A stretch of 64,000 bases of DNA from Microbacterium pullorum (GTDB lineage Bacteria; Actinomycetota; Actinomycetes; Actinomycetales; Microbacteriaceae), in contig NZ_JACSQP010000001.1 of NCBI RefSeq assembly GCF_014836535.1, forward strand, positions 126,849-190,848. Direction: 5' to 3'. The translations under genes and the position numbers were made by a program. The notes below the pieces were generated by a model, which had not been told where the DNA came from, ran no database searches, and was given only the letters and a program-made list of their open reading frames with translations. Shown one piece after another: positions 28,329-36,635 of this stretch; within the stretch, counting starts at the first letter, position 1, and every line of letters begins with the position of its first letter.

Positions 28329-28766
28329 ATGGACCAGACGCAGGATCCCGTCGCCGTGCTGTCGGACGAGGAGTGCTGGGAGAAGCTGACCCAGCAGCAG
28401 CTCGGCCGCATCGTCACGCACGTCAATGCGGTCATGGACATCTTCCCGGTCAACTTCGTCGTCGACGATCACGCCATCGTGTTCCGAACGGCACCGGGCA
28501 GCAAGCTGTTCGAACTGACCGTGAACGACGAGGTGCTGTTCCAGGTCGACGACCACACCGACACCGACGCGTGGAGCGTCGTGGTGCGCGGGCGGGCGCG
28601 TGTGCTCGACGCGACCGACGAGGTGCGCGCCGCCGACGCGCTGCCGCTGCGACCGTGGGTGCCCACGCTGAAGTACCACTACGTGCGCATCGAACCCACG
28701 GCGCTGTCGGGGCGTGCGTTCGTGCGCTCGCCCGAGCCCGACCGATACGGCATCGCCGAATACTGA
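28329..28766 (+). CDS. Pyridoxamine 5'-phosphate oxidase-like flavin/F420-binding protein
   Basis: 145-residue split-barrel protein of the PNPOx-like/NimA-type group, starting LSDEECWEKLTQQQLGRI, with FPVNFVVDDHAIVFRTAPGSKL as the flavin-binding core and VVVRGRARVL after it. Members bind FMN or F420; the reaction is unknown. GGAGGT abuts the ATG. It stands between the catabolic island and tRNA-Trp. Confidence 0.8.
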   Translation: MDQTQDPVAVLSDEECWEKLTQQQLGRIVTHVNAVMDIFPVNFVVDDHAIVFRTAPGSKLFELTVNDEVLFQVDDHTDTDAWSVVVRGRARVLDATDEVRAADALPLRPWVPTLKYHYVRIEPTALSGRAFVRSPEPDRYGIAEY

Positions 28767-28825
28767 CCCGGCGTCGTGCGCCGCGCCGGGGACGGTGTGA
28801 TTCGCGGGGGCCTCCGGGCATGCCG

Positions 28826-28831
28826 TACACT
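28826..28831 (+). promoter_or_regulatory. -10 element upstream of tRNA-Trp
   Basis: TACACT, identical to the -10 hexamer proposed for the L10 leader at 39346. No clear -35 is seen at 17 bp. Confidence 0.45.
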
Positions 28832-28844
28832 GGAAAGTGCAGTC

Positions 28845-28892
28845 GAAATCTGCATTCTTTCGCCATGCCCGCGTGACGGGAGTGCAGATTTC
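28845..28892 (+). other. Structured leader before tRNA-Trp
   Basis: A perfect 10-bp stem, GAAATCTGCA (28845-28854) with TGCAGATTTC (28883-28892). It encloses a small CCCG-CGTGA-CGGG hairpin. It lies between the -10 element and the tRNA and is probably removed when the tRNA is processed. Confidence 0.55.
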
Positions 28893-28912
28893 ACCCAGGG
28901 CCTCCGGGCCTT

Positions 28913-28985
<73 letters not shown>

Positions 28986-29031
28986 CGCGTCAGCACACGC
29001 TGGCACACCAGGTCACACACAGGTGGGGTTG

Positions 29032-29295
29032 ATGGTCCAGGACGAGCCGAAGGGCGAAGTCGTCGCCTCGAGCGACGCGCCGCGCGAGAAGAAGCCCAAC
29101 TTCTTCCAGCGCATCGCTATCTTCATCCGTCAGGTCTTCGCAGAACTCCGCAAGGTCGTGACCCCGACCCGCCAGGAGCTGCTGAAGTTCACCGGCGTCG
29201 TGCTCGGCTTCGTCGTCGTGATGATGGCGATCGTGTACGGCCTCGACTGGGTGTTCACCTGGGTCGTGCAGATCGTTTTCGGCGTACCGAGCTGA
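29032..29295 (+). CDS. secE: Preprotein translocase subunit SecE
   Basis: 87-residue single-span subunit of the SecYEG channel. KPNFFQRIAIFIRQVFAELRKVVTPTRQE is split over the amphipathic helix and hinge, followed by one membrane helix (FTGVVLGFVVVMMAIVYGLD). ATG 29032 follows AGGTGG; in-frame GTG/TTG just upstream are less well placed. nusG follows, the universal secE-nusG order. Confidence 0.95.
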   Translation: MVQDEPKGEVVASSDAPREKKPNFFQRIAIFIRQVFAELRKVVTPTRQELLKFTGVVLGFVVVMMAIVYGLDWVFTWVVQIVFGVPS

Positions 29296-29364
29296 GCCGC
29301 TCCCGCTGACGCAATCCGGTGAGCCTTGCTGAGTCGCCGGAACCACGAACGGAAGAGAACCCAA

Positions 29365-30459
29365 GTGTCTGAAAAGTATGTCGACGACGCCGATTGGGCG
29401 ACCGCCGCAGAGCAGTCCAGTGAGGACGACGAAGCCCAGGAGGGCAACGTGCTCGCCGCCGAGGAGCGCTCCGTCGAGCCTGCCGAGCACGTGGCCCTGC
29501 ACATCGTCGACGAGAACGGCGACGATGACGCGGACGCGTCCGACAGCGAGATGGACGACACCGAGATCGACGACCCGGAAGCGGATGCCATCGTGAACGA
29601 CGCACTCGAGATCGATGAGACCTCCGAGGCCGAGGCTGCCGCCGAGGTGCTGACGGACTCCCTCGCCGAGGAGCAGGCCGAGCGCGTGGCCGACGAGGCC
29701 GACGAGGTCACCCCCTACGACGGCCCCGACGTCAACGGCGAGCCGGACGCGCCCGTCGAGAACGACGACTTCCTGAGCGACTTCGCCGCAGCCGCGGGTG
29801 TCGTCGCCGAGGCCGAGGGCGACGCCGACGAAGACGCCGAAGAGGACCCGTATGAGGCGTTCCGCGCGGAGCTTCGCAGCCTTCCGGGCAAGTGGTACGT
29901 CATCCACTCCTACGCCGGTTTCGAGCGCAAGGTGAAGGCCAACATCGAGCAGCGCAAGTCGACGCTCGAGGTCGAAGAGGACATCTACCAGGTCGAGGTC
30001 CCCATGGAGGACGTCGTCGAGATCAAGAACGGTCAGCGCAAGATGGTCACGCGCGTCCGGATCCCCGGCTACGTGCTCGTGCGCATGGAGCTCAACGAAG
30101 ACACCTGGTCGGTCGTGCGTCACACGCCCGGCGTCACCGGCTTCGTGGGCAACGCCCACAACCCGACGCCGCTGCGCTTCGAAGAGGCCTTCAACATGCT
30201 GAAGTCGCTCGTCGAGGTCAAGGAGGTCGCCTCCGTCAAGGGCGGCGCCAAGGGTTCCGCGACGCAGGCCCGCTCCATCCCCGCCGAGGTCGACTTCGAG
30301 GTCGGCGAGACGATCACGATCAAGGAGGGCTCGTTCGCGGGTCTTCCCGGTTCGATCAGCGAGATCAAGCCCGAGAGCGGCAAGCTCACCGTGCTCGTCT
30401 CCCTGTTCGAGCGCGAGACCCCGGTCGAGCTGTCGTTCGATCAGGTCACCAAGCTCTGA
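29365..30459 (+). CDS. nusG: Transcription termination/antitermination factor NusG
   Basis: 364 residues. The first ~170 are a very acidic, low-complexity extension (rich in D, E and A) typical of actinobacterial NusG. The NGN domain starts at [19 protein letters not shown] and holds [15 protein letters not shown]. The C-terminal KOW domain reads [20 protein letters not shown]. The GTG at 29365 has GGAAGAG upstream. It binds RNA polymerase and links it to Rho or ribosomal S10. Confidence 0.96.
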   Translation: MSEKYVDDADWATAAEQSSEDDEAQEGNVLAAEERSVEPAEHVALHIVDENGDDDADASDSEMDDTEIDDPEADAIVNDALEIDETSEAEAAAEVLTDSLAEEQAERVADEADEVTPYDGPDVNGEPDAPVENDDFLSDFAAAAGVVAEAEGDADEDAEEDPYEAFRAELRSLPGKWYVIHSYAGFERKVKANIEQRKSTLEVEEDIYQVEVPMEDVVEIKNGQRKMVTRVRIPGYVLVRMELNEDTWSVVRHTPGVTGFVGNAHNPTPLRFEEAFNMLKSLVEVKEVASVKGGAKGSATQARSIPAEVDFEVGETITIKEGSFAGLPGSISEIKPESGKLTVLVSLFERETPVELSFDQVTKL

Positions 30460-30470
30460 CATCTGTCGCG

Positions 30471-30507
30471 AGAACGCCCCGCTCGGCTCACGCCGGCGGG
30501 GCGTTCT
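30471..30507 (+). terminator. Terminator after nusG
   Basis: A perfect 12-bp stem, AGAACGCCCCGC (30471-30482) with GCGGGGCGTTCT (30496-30507), 13-nt loop, 11 nt past the nusG stop. It separates secE-nusG from rplK-rplA. Confidence 0.8.
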
Positions 30508-30896
30508 GCGTTCGCGCGGCGGTGAGCCGCGCGGGGTCGCGCGGGTCGGCGGGGTCGCGCGGGTCGGTTCGGTCGCCGGGTCGGCGCGGTCGCTGGGTCG
30601 GCTCGGTCGCCGGGGTTGCGCGCCACGGCATCCGCTTCGCCACTTCTTCGGAGAAGGCCGGTGCTTCGGGCGCGAAACCCCCACTCGCTCCGAGGAAACG
30701 GTGATCACCGAAGAACGGGCGCACCCCGCCGTCGGGCGTGGCGGGGAGCAGCCCTTCGTGTCGGGTAAGATGAGATGGTTTGCGTGTGCGCTCGCGCGCG
30801 TGCAGACGAACCGCTGTCCGGAACCGCCGGACGTGCGGGAGATGGGCAGGCCCTTCGCGCAGCGAGGGGCAGGTCCTTCGAGGAGAGGAAAGCAAC
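30508..30896. other. Interval upstream of rplK with GGGTCG repeats and long-range palindrome
   Basis: About 390 bp without a supported gene. The first part (30525-30615) is an irregular array of GGGTCG and GGTCGC units. At 30644-30715 TTCTTCGG pairs with CCGAAGAA and, inside, CTTCGG can pair with CCGAGG. TAAGAT at 30766-30771 is a possible rplK -10, giving a leader of about 120 nt, where L1 could bind to regulate rplKA. Confidence 0.5.
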
Positions 30897-31328
30897 ATGG
30901 CACCCAAGAAGAAGGTGACCGGCCTGATCAAGCTCCAGATCAAGGCCGGCGCTGCCAACCCGGCGCCGCCGATCGGCCCCGCGCTCGGTCAGCACGGCGT
31001 CAACATCATGGAGTTCTGCAAGGCGTACAACGCCGCGACCGAGTCGCAGCGCGGCAACGTCGTCCCCGTGGAGATCACCGTCTACGAGGACCGCAGCTTC
31101 ACGTTCATCCTGAAGACGCCCCCGGCCGCTGAGCTGATCAAGAAGGCCGCCGGTGTGGCCAAGGGCTCGCAGACCCCGCACACCACCAAGGTGGGCAAGC
31201 TCACCAAGGAGCAGGTGCGTCAGATCGCCGAGACCAAGCAGCCCGACCTGAACGCGAACGACATCGAGGCTGCCTCGAAGATCATCGCCGGCACCGCCCG
31301 CTCCATGGGCATCACGGTTGAGGACTGA
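30897..31328 (+). CDS. rplK: 50S ribosomal protein L11
   Basis: 143 residues, normal length. Contains [20 protein letters not shown] and the C-terminal 23S-binding stretch [25 protein letters not shown] given here in two parts. GGAGAGGAAAG precedes the ATG. Cotranscribed with rplA 14 nt downstream. Confidence 0.98.
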   Translation: MAPKKKVTGLIKLQIKAGAANPAPPIGPALGQHGVNIMEFCKAYNAATESQRGNVVPVEITVYEDRSFTFILKTPPAAELIKKAAGVAKGSQTPHTTKVGKLTKEQVRQIAETKQPDLNANDIEAASKIIAGTARSMGITVED

Positions 31329-31342
31329 GGGGGATAACGAAC

Positions 31343-32029
31343 ATGGCTAAGTCCAAGGCTTACATCGCAGCGGCCGAGAAGATCGACCCCAACAAGTTCT
31401 ACAGCTCCACCGAAGCGGTGCAGCTGGCGAAGGAGACGGGCTCGAAGAAGTTCGACTCCACCGTCGAGGTCGCCCTCAAGCTCGCGGTCGACCCCCGCAA
31501 GGCAGACCAGATGGTGCGCGGCACCGTCATCCTGCCGCACGGCACCGGTAAGACCGCCCGCGTCATCGTGTTCGCGACCGGCCCGGCCGCTGAGGCGGCC
31601 ATCGCCGCGGGTGCGGACGAGGTCGGCGGCGCCGAGCTCATCGAGAAGGTCGCCGGCGGCTGGACCAACTTCGACGCCGCGGTGTCGACGCCCGAGCTCA
31701 TGGGCCAGGTCGGTCGTCTCGGTAAGGTGCTGGGCCCCCGTGGCCTCATGCCGAACCCGAAGACCGGCACCGTGACCCCCAACCCGGCCAAGGCCGTGGA
31801 GGAGATCAAGGGCGGAAAGATCGAATTCCGTGTCGACAAGCACGCCAACGTGCACTTCGTCGTCGGCAAGGCCTCGTTCACGGCTGAGCAGCTGGACGAG
31901 AACTTCAAGGCCGCGCTCGAAGAGATCGTGCGCCTGAAGCCGTCGAGCGCGAAGGGCCGCTACATCCAGAAGGGTGCGGTGTCGACGACGTTCGGCCCCG
32001 GCATCCCCCTGGACGTCAACGTCTTCTGA
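31343..32029 (+). CDS. rplA: 50S ribosomal protein L1
   Basis: 228 residues. Signature block [18 protein letters not shown] and [17 protein letters not shown]1 forms the L1 stalk and, in other bacteria, represses its own operon. A strong terminator follows at 32055-32090. Confidence 0.98.
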   Translation: MAKSKAYIAAAEKIDPNKFYSSTEAVQLAKETGSKKFDSTVEVALKLAVDPRKADQMVRGTVILPHGTGKTARVIVFATGPAAEAAIAAGADEVGGAELIEKVAGGWTNFDAAVSTPELMGQVGRLGKVLGPRGLMPNPKTGTVTPNPAKAVEEIKGGKIEFRVDKHANVHFVVGKASFTAEQLDENFKAALEEIVRLKPSSAKGRYIQKGAVSTTFGPGIPLDVNVF

Positions 32030-32054
32030 GCCACCGCGCTCTGAGCTGACGCTC

Positions 32055-32090
32055 ACGATGGGACCTCGCCTCCGGGCGGGGTCCCATCGT
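32055..32090 (+). terminator. Terminator after rplA
   Basis: A perfect 11-bp stem, ACGATGGGACC (32055-32065) with GGTCCCATCGT (32080-32090). The loop can fold further as CGCC-TCCG-GGCG. Begins 25 nt after the stop. Confidence 0.85.
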
Positions 32091-32142
32091 CGTTCCCGGC
32101 CCGCGCCCGGCGGCCCGGCGGCCCGCCGGCCTGCGCTGTTCC

Positions 32143-32193
32143 GGTGTCGCTACCGCACAGTCACCGGCCGAGTGACCCACCAAAAGCGACACC
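32143..32193. repeat. Palindromic repeat family 3, copy A
   Basis: 51 bp. Outer arms GGTGTCGC and GCGACACC, inner GTCAC and GTGAC. It begins 53 bp after the rplA terminator. Shares most bases with copy B (32275) and with copy C (18449). Confidence 0.8.
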
Positions 32194-32274
32194 CGAGCGG
32201 CGCTGTGCTTCCCGCGGCGCGTGTGCGGCGCGGGCGGGTTTGGTTGCGAACGCTTCGCGGGTCAGCGCGGTTCA

Positions 32275-32325
32275 GGTGTCGCCACCGCACAGTTCGTGGC
32301 TGCGGGACCCGCCAGAAGCGACACC
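32275..32325. repeat. Palindromic repeat family 3, copy B
   Basis: 51 bp, same orientation and length as copy A, start-to-start 132 bp. Outer arms GGTGTCGC/GCGACACC are identical; CACCGCACAGT and ACCCGAGCAGCGCGG flank as in the other copies. Confidence 0.8.
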
Positions 32326-32398
32326 CGAGCAGCGCGGGTCGCGGCGGGGCGCGGGGCGCGGCGGGGCGCGGCGGGGCGCGGCGGGGCGCGGGAAGGGG

Positions 32399-32674
32399 TC
32401 AGACGGTGGGGCGCACGTCGAAGCCGACGGCGTGCTGCGGGGAGCGCTCGGTGACGGCGGCGGAGTCGACGACCGATCCCGGCGGGCCCTCGGCCATCCA
32501 CGCGAGCACCGCATCGACCTCGGCAGCTGTCCCCTCGATCTCCGCCTCCACGGTTCCGTCGCGGCGGTTGCGCACCCACCCCGACGCACCGGCATCCTGA
32601 GCCACCATGCGCAGCGTGTAGCGGTAGCCGACACCCTGCACCTCACCGCGGACGATCACGTGCACCCGTCTCAT
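32399..32674 (-). CDS. acyP: Acylphosphatase
   Basis: 91 residues, the usual size. RRVHVIVRGEVQGVGYRYT holds the phosphate cradle GEVQGVGYR with the catalytic Arg, and ASGWVRNRRDGTVEAEIEG holds the catalytic Asn. Hydrolyses acyl phosphates in the cytosol. CACGAT lies 6 nt before the ATG. Confidence 0.93.
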   Translation of the reverse strand: MRRVHVIVRGEVQGVGYRYTLRMVAQDAGASGWVRNRRDGTVEAEIEGTAAEVDAVLAWMAEGPPGSVVDSAAVTERSPQHAVGFDVRPTV

Positions 32675-32729
32675 GCCCCCATCGTGCCGCCCCCGAGCGT
32701 CGGGCGCGACCGCGTGTCAGGATGCCGTC

Positions 32730-33074
32730 ATGGGAACCATCGACGACTACCTGTCGGGCCTCGCGCCCGCCGACGCCGCCGTGATCGGTCACGTCTACGA
32801 CGTCGCCCGCGAAGTCGTGCCCGAAGCGGAGCAGGGACGCGGGTACGGGATGCCGGCGCTCACCTACCGGGGCAAGCCGCTGCTGTCGGTCATGCGGGCC
32901 AAGACCCACATCGGAATGTACCCGTTCAGTCCTGAGGCGATCGTCTCGGCGGCGGCGCTGCTGGACGGCGTCGACTCGGCGAAGGGGACGATCCGGTTCG
33001 CGCCGGAGGCGCCGCTTCACGATGACGCGATCCGCGCGGTCGTCACCGCCCGGCGGGCTCAGATCGAGCGCTGA
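32730..33074 (+). CDS. DUF1801/YdhG-like protein
   Basis: 114-residue protein of the iron-chaperone/DUF1801 group: opening IDDYLSGLAPADAAVI, centre GRGYGMPALTYRGKPLLSV and HIGMYPFSPEAI, end KGTIRFAPEAPLHDD. The role is unproven. CAGGAT lies 6 nt before the ATG. It ends 2 nt from the convergent lysE stop. Confidence 0.78.
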   Translation: MGTIDDYLSGLAPADAAVIGHVYDVAREVVPEAEQGRGYGMPALTYRGKPLLSVMRAKTHIGMYPFSPEAIVSAAALLDGVDSAKGTIRFAPEAPLHDDAIRAVVTARRAQIER

Positions 33075-33076
33075 CC

Positions 33077-33859
33077 TCAGCGCGGCTGCACGAGGGTCAC
33101 GGCGAGGCCGGCCATGATCACGGCGATGGCGGCGTCGAGCATCCGCCACGCGTGGGGGCTCGCGAGCCACCGCCCGAGACACCGCGACCCGTAGGCGAGG
33201 GAGAAGAACCAGACGATGCTGGCCGCCATCGCCCCGGCCGCGAACCACCATCGACCGTCACCGTGCGTGCTCGCGACGCTGCCGACCAGGAACACCGTGT
33301 CGAGGTAGACGTGCGGGTTCAGCCAGGTCAGCGCGAGGCAGGTGAGCAGCGCCGCAGTCAGGCCGGCGGCGGTGCGCGTGCGGGGGACGGCAACGGATAC
33401 CGGCGTGACGCCCGGGGACACGGATGCCGCGTCGCCGGCAGTGGAGTGCGCGGTGACGGCGCCGGCGGATGCCGCCGGGTCGCCGGTACCGGTCGACACC
33501 GGTTCGCCGACGGCGGGGGGCGCCGCACCGCCGGTCCGCGCGTCGGTCCGCGCGTCGGCAGTCAACACCGCCCCGCTCGGACGCCACGCGCGGCGCGCGG
33601 CCAGCGCGGCGTACCCCAGCAGAAACACCGCGCCCGCCCAACGGACGACGTCGACGAGCCACGGCGCCGCCTGCAGCACGGCGCCCAGACCCGAGACGCC
33701 CGCAGCGATCAGCGCGGCATCCGACACGGCGCACACCGTCGCGACCGCGGCGACGTGCTCGAGCCGCACGCCCTGGCGCAGCACGAACAGATTCTGCGCG
33801 CCGATCGCGACGATGAGCGACAGCCCGAGCGCGAAGCCGGCGACGACGGAGGAGAGCAC
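33077..33859 (-). CDS. lysE: LysE-family basic amino acid exporter
   Basis: 260 residues, six helices. LysE motif GLSLIVAIGAQNLFVLRQG at the start, GVSGLGAVLQAAPW next and LTWLNPHVYLDTVFL near the end. The loop after helix 3 carries about 60 extra Ala/Thr/Gly-rich residues, so it is longer than the usual 200-235. TAGCGT lies 6 nt before the GTG start. Exports Lys/Arg in Corynebacterium under the adjacent divergent LysG. Confidence 0.9.
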   Translation of the reverse strand: MLSSVVAGFALGLSLIVAIGAQNLFVLRQGVRLEHVAAVATVCAVSDAALIAAGVSGLGAVLQAAPWLVDVVRWAGAVFLLGYAALAARRAWRPSGAVLTADARTDARTGGAAPPAVGEPVSTGTGDPAASAGAVTAHSTAGDAASVSPGVTPVSVAVPRTRTAAGLTAALLTCLALTWLNPHVYLDTVFLVGSVASTHGDGRWWFAAGAMAASIVWFFSLAYGSRCLGRWLASPHAWRMLDAAIAVIMAGLAVTLVQPR

Positions 33860-33930
33860 GCTTCGACGCTAGGGTGGCGCGGCAGATCAGTACAGCTCAG
33901 GATTCTTTCGCACCATTAGCATGGCTTCTG

Positions 33931-34839
33931 ATGCAGATTCCGGTCGATCTCGCCGAGACCCTCGCCATCGTCGTCGACGAGGGGACGCTCGATGCCGCTG
34001 CGCGGCGGCTGCACGTGACGCCCTCCGCCGTGAGCCAGCGCATCAAGGCGCTCGAGCAGCACGTCGGCCGGGTGCTTCTGGTGCGCTCGAAGCCCGTGCG
34101 CGCGACCGAGGCGGGCCAGGCCGTCGTCCGCCTCGCCCGCCAGCTCGCCCTGCTCGCGCACGACACGGCGCGGGAACTCGGCGGCGAGGACCAGGCAGTG
34201 ACCTCGGTACCGCTCGCGGTCAACGCCGACTCCCTCGCCACCTGGTTCCTGCCCCCGCTCGCGCGGCTGTCCGAGCGGCATCCGGTCGTGTTCGACCTGC
34301 ATCGCGATGACCAGGACTTCACCGCCGGGCTGCTCGAGAGCGGCACGGTGATGGCCGCCGTCACGTCGCAGGGCGCGCCCGTCGCGGGATGCACGTCGAC
34401 CACCCTCGGCACGTTGCGCTATGAACCGGTGGCGACGCCCGCGTTCGTGGCGCGGTGGTTCGCGGCGGGGGTGGATGCCGCCTCCCTCGCCGCCGCGCCG
34501 CTCGTGGACTTCGACCGCCGCGACGACATCCAGCGCGCGTGGCTGGCGCGGCAGGGTGTGGACCCCGCCGCACCGCCGCGGCACTACGTGCCGGCATCCC
34601 ACGACTTCGCCACCGCCGTGCGCCTGGGGCTCGGCTGGGCGATGCTGCCGCGCCTGCAGTCGCAGCAGGCGCTGGATGCCGGCGAGTTGATGCTGCTCGG
34701 CGGCGGTGCGGTCGAGGTTCCGCTGCACTGGCAGCAGTGGAACCTGCGCTCCGCCCTGCTGGACGCCGTCGCCGCCGAACTGATCGCCGAGGCGCGGCGC
34801 GTGCTCGTGCCGGGCGGCACCGGTGCCGCGCCGCGATGA
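33931..34839 (+). CDS. lysG: LysG/ArgP-type LysR regulator
   Basis: 302 residues. N-terminal winged HTH (AIVVDEGTLDAAARRLHVTPSAVSQRIKALE, shown as a block of the LysR type) and a C-terminal ligand domain ending in LHWQQWNLRSALLDAV. Divergent to lysE with a 71-bp gap, the classic LysG-LysE unit in which the regulator activates export when basic amino acids accumulate. TAGCAT lies 8 nt before the ATG. Confidence 0.9.
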   Translation: MQIPVDLAETLAIVVDEGTLDAAARRLHVTPSAVSQRIKALEQHVGRVLLVRSKPVRATEAGQAVVRLARQLALLAHDTARELGGEDQAVTSVPLAVNADSLATWFLPPLARLSERHPVVFDLHRDDQDFTAGLLESGTVMAAVTSQGAPVAGCTSTTLGTLRYEPVATPAFVARWFAAGVDAASLAAAPLVDFDRRDDIQRAWLARQGVDPAAPPRHYVPASHDFATAVRLGLGWAMLPRLQSQQALDAGELMLLGGGAVEVPLHWQQWNLRSALLDAVAAELIAEARRVLVPGGTGAAPR

Positions 34840-34851
34840 CCTGAGAGGTCA
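34837..34851. terminator. Small hairpin between lysG and the oxidoreductase
   Basis: TGACCT-GAG-AGGTCA covers the lysG stop and the convergent oxidoreductase stop. It is short, so termination is only possible. Confidence 0.4.
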
Positions 34852-35880
34852 GTCTTCGCTGATGCGCAGCACCGACTTGCCGCGGGTGTGGCCGCGTTCG
34901 AGTTCGATGTGGGCGGCGGCGGCATCGTCGAGATCGAAGACCCGGTCGAGGAACACCCGGATCGATCCCGAGTCCAGCAGACGCGCGAGCGTGCTCAGCA
35001 CGCCGCCGTCGGGGATCACCTTGTACGACGTGGCGCGCACCCCCGCCGCCGCAGCCGCCTCGGCATAGTCCGGCCAGCCACCCGTGGGCACCAGGATGTA
35101 CAGGCCGCCCGGGCGCAGCACCGACAGCGAGCGGCTGCCGGTGTCGTCGTGCACGTTGCCGACGAGGTCGATGACGACGTCGACCTGGTCGGCGACGTCT
35201 TCGAAGCGGGTCGTGGCGTAGTCGATGACCACCGACGCGCCCAGCTCCCGCAGCCACGGCAGGTTGCGCTCGGACCCGGTCGTGATGACGTGGGCGCCGA
35301 AGTACGCCGCCAGCTGCACCGCGAAGTGGCCCACGCCGCCGCTGCCGGCGTGGATGAGGATGCGCTGGCCTTCGTGCGCCCGTGCCGTCTCGACGACGAG
35401 GCCCCACGCGGTCAGCGCCGCCAGCGGCACCCCCGCCGCCTCCGCGTGCGAGAGCGAGGCGGGCTTGCGGGCGACCGACAGCGACGGCACGACCGCGTAC
35501 TGGGCGTACGTGCCACCCGAGCGCGGGAACGACGCCATGCCGTAGACCTCGGTGCCGATCGGGAGCGGATGCGACTCGTAGGGTGTCTTCACGACGACGC
35601 CGCTGAAGTCGAAGCCGAGCGTGCTCGGATACGACGGGATGCCGGCGGTCGCGCCGGCGCCCGCGCGGGTCTTCGCGTCTATCGGGTTGACCCCGGCCGC
35701 CACGACGCGCACGAGCACTTCGCTGAGCACGGGCGTCGGCACCGGCACCTCGGCGACGTGCAGCACATCGGCGGGACCGGGGCCGTCATAGACGACGGCC
35801 TTCATGGTGGACGGGGCAGTGGCGACGACGCCGAGCCCGGTTTCGGGGACGACGGTCGATCTCAGCGGCCGGAAACGCAT
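34849..35880 (-). CDS. NADP-dependent quinone-oxidoreductase-like MDR protein
   Basis: 343-residue zinc-independent medium-chain dehydrogenase. GroES-like N-terminal part (VLVRVVAAGVNPIDAKTR, LGFDFSGVV), then Rossmann motif ILIHAGSGGVGHFAVQLA. It reduces quinones or enones; the substrate is unknown. ATG 35880 has GGAAGGAG upstream. The first 30 residues before the common domain are unusual but not a signal peptide. Confidence 0.85.
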   Translation of the reverse strand: MRFRPLRSTVVPETGLGVVATAPSTMKAVVYDGPGPADVLHVAEVPVPTPVLSEVLVRVVAAGVNPIDAKTRAGAGATAGIPSYPSTLGFDFSGVVVKTPYESHPLPIGTEVYGMASFPRSGGTYAQYAVVPSLSVARKPASLSHAEAAGVPLAALTAWGLVVETARAHEGQRILIHAGSGGVGHFAVQLAAYFGAHVITTGSERNLPWLRELGASVVIDYATTRFEDVADQVDVVIDLVGNVHDDTGSRSLSVLRPGGLYILVPTGGWPDYAEAAAAAGVRATSYKVIPDGGVLSTLARLLDSGSIRVFLDRVFDLDDAAAAHIELERGHTRGKSVLRISED

Positions 35881-36071
35881 CGGTCGCTCCTTCCGTGCGC
35901 CGCGGAGGGGCGGCAGCGCTGCTCGGTATGGCCCGGAATGGGGCTGGGACACCAGTCAACCCGGATTATGTCTCGCCCGTGTTACGCGGGTGAAAAGACT
36001 CGCGCCGATCCGCCCGCCGCGCGGCATCCCGGCCGCCGGTGTCCAGTCCCGCCCCGGCACCCCACCCCACC
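35881..36071. other. Intergenic region upstream of the MDR oxidoreductase
   Basis: Holds the oxidoreductase promoter and then runs into palindrome family 2 copy A. No gene supported on either strand. Confidence 0.5.
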
Positions 36072-36140
36072 GTGAGACGAATACGGACGGACGAGACCCT
36101 GGGTGACACCCGCCGTCTCGTCCGTCGGTATTCGTCTCAC
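36072..36140. repeat. Palindromic repeat family 2, copy A
   Basis: 69 bp. The two 26-nt arms are complementary at 25 positions, starting GTGAGACGAATAC and ending GTATTCGTCTCAC; the loop contains GGGTG-ACA-CCC. The marR stop codon (36137-36139) lies inside the right arm. Confidence 0.88.
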
Positions 36141-36625
36141 GGGGTGGGCGGGGGCGGGGGCGGGGGCGGGGGCGGGGTGCCGGCGGACAGGGCGTGGAGG
36201 AGACGCGCGAGGCTGCGGATCTCGTCGACCGACCACTCCTCGAGGGAGGCGGCCAGCGCGTTCTCCTGGGGGGCGCGCGCGGCGTCCAGGCGCTCCAGCC
36301 CCTCGGGTGTCGCCGAGAGCAGGCTCGCGCGGCCGTCGGACGGGTCAGGCGTGCGCTGCACGAGGCCGAGCTGCTCGAGCTCGCGCACCGTGCGGCTGAG
36401 CTGACCCTTGTCGACCAGCAGGTGTTCGGCCAGTGCCGACTGGGTCACCGACCCCCGGCGCACGATGGTCGTGAACACCTTGTAGGCGCCGGGCAGCATG
36501 CCCGGGCTGATGCGATTCGCGTGCTCGGTGACGACACGACGGAACTGCCCGATCAGCTCTCCGAACTCGGCCTCGAGGGCGCGCACCGCTTCGGTGCGGG
36601 CAGCTCGAGACTGGTCGTCGCTCAT
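36137..36625 (-). CDS. MarR-family repressor of the adjacent MFS exporter
   Basis: 162 residues. MarR winged helix: FRRVVTEHANRISPGML, RRGSVTQSALAEHLLVDKG, LVQRTPDPSDGRASL. The tail ends in ten consecutive prolines, encoded by hexamer CGGGGG-type repeats at 36145-36178, and the stop lies in a palindrome arm. ATG 36625 begins 10 nt after the MFS stop; an upstream in-frame ATG would overlap the MFS gene and is rejected. It probably binds the three operators at 38447-38507. Confidence 0.87.
   Translation of the reverse strand: MSDDQSRAARTEAVRALEAEFGELIGQFRRVVTEHANRISPGMLPGAYKVFTTIVRRGSVTQSALAEHLLVDKGQLSRTVRELEQLGLVQRTPDPSDGRASLLSATPEGLERLDAARAPQENALAASLEEWSVDEIRSLARLLHALSAGTPPPPPPPPPPTP
36145..36178. 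repeat. CGGGGG hexanucleotide microsatellite in marR
   Basis: About five uninterrupted GGGCGG/CGGGGG units encoding the polyproline tail of MarR. A slip by one unit adds or removes two Pro without changing the frame. Confidence 0.75.
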
Positions 36626-36635
36626 CGTGCTCACT

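Larger units (their letters stand above)
32091..32398. other. Gene-free interval with two family-3 palindromes and a GC-rich tract
   Basis: About 310 bp between rplA and acyP. Two 51-bp palindromes lie at 32143 and 32275. From 32339 to 32397 the sequence is a near-tandem GCGGGGCGCG tract. No gene is supported. Confidence 0.75.

Noticed and set aside
32339-32397. Centromere- or origin-like repeat (GCGGGGCGCG tract)
   Set aside because: Low-complexity GC slippage product with no DnaA boxes or parS-like sites.
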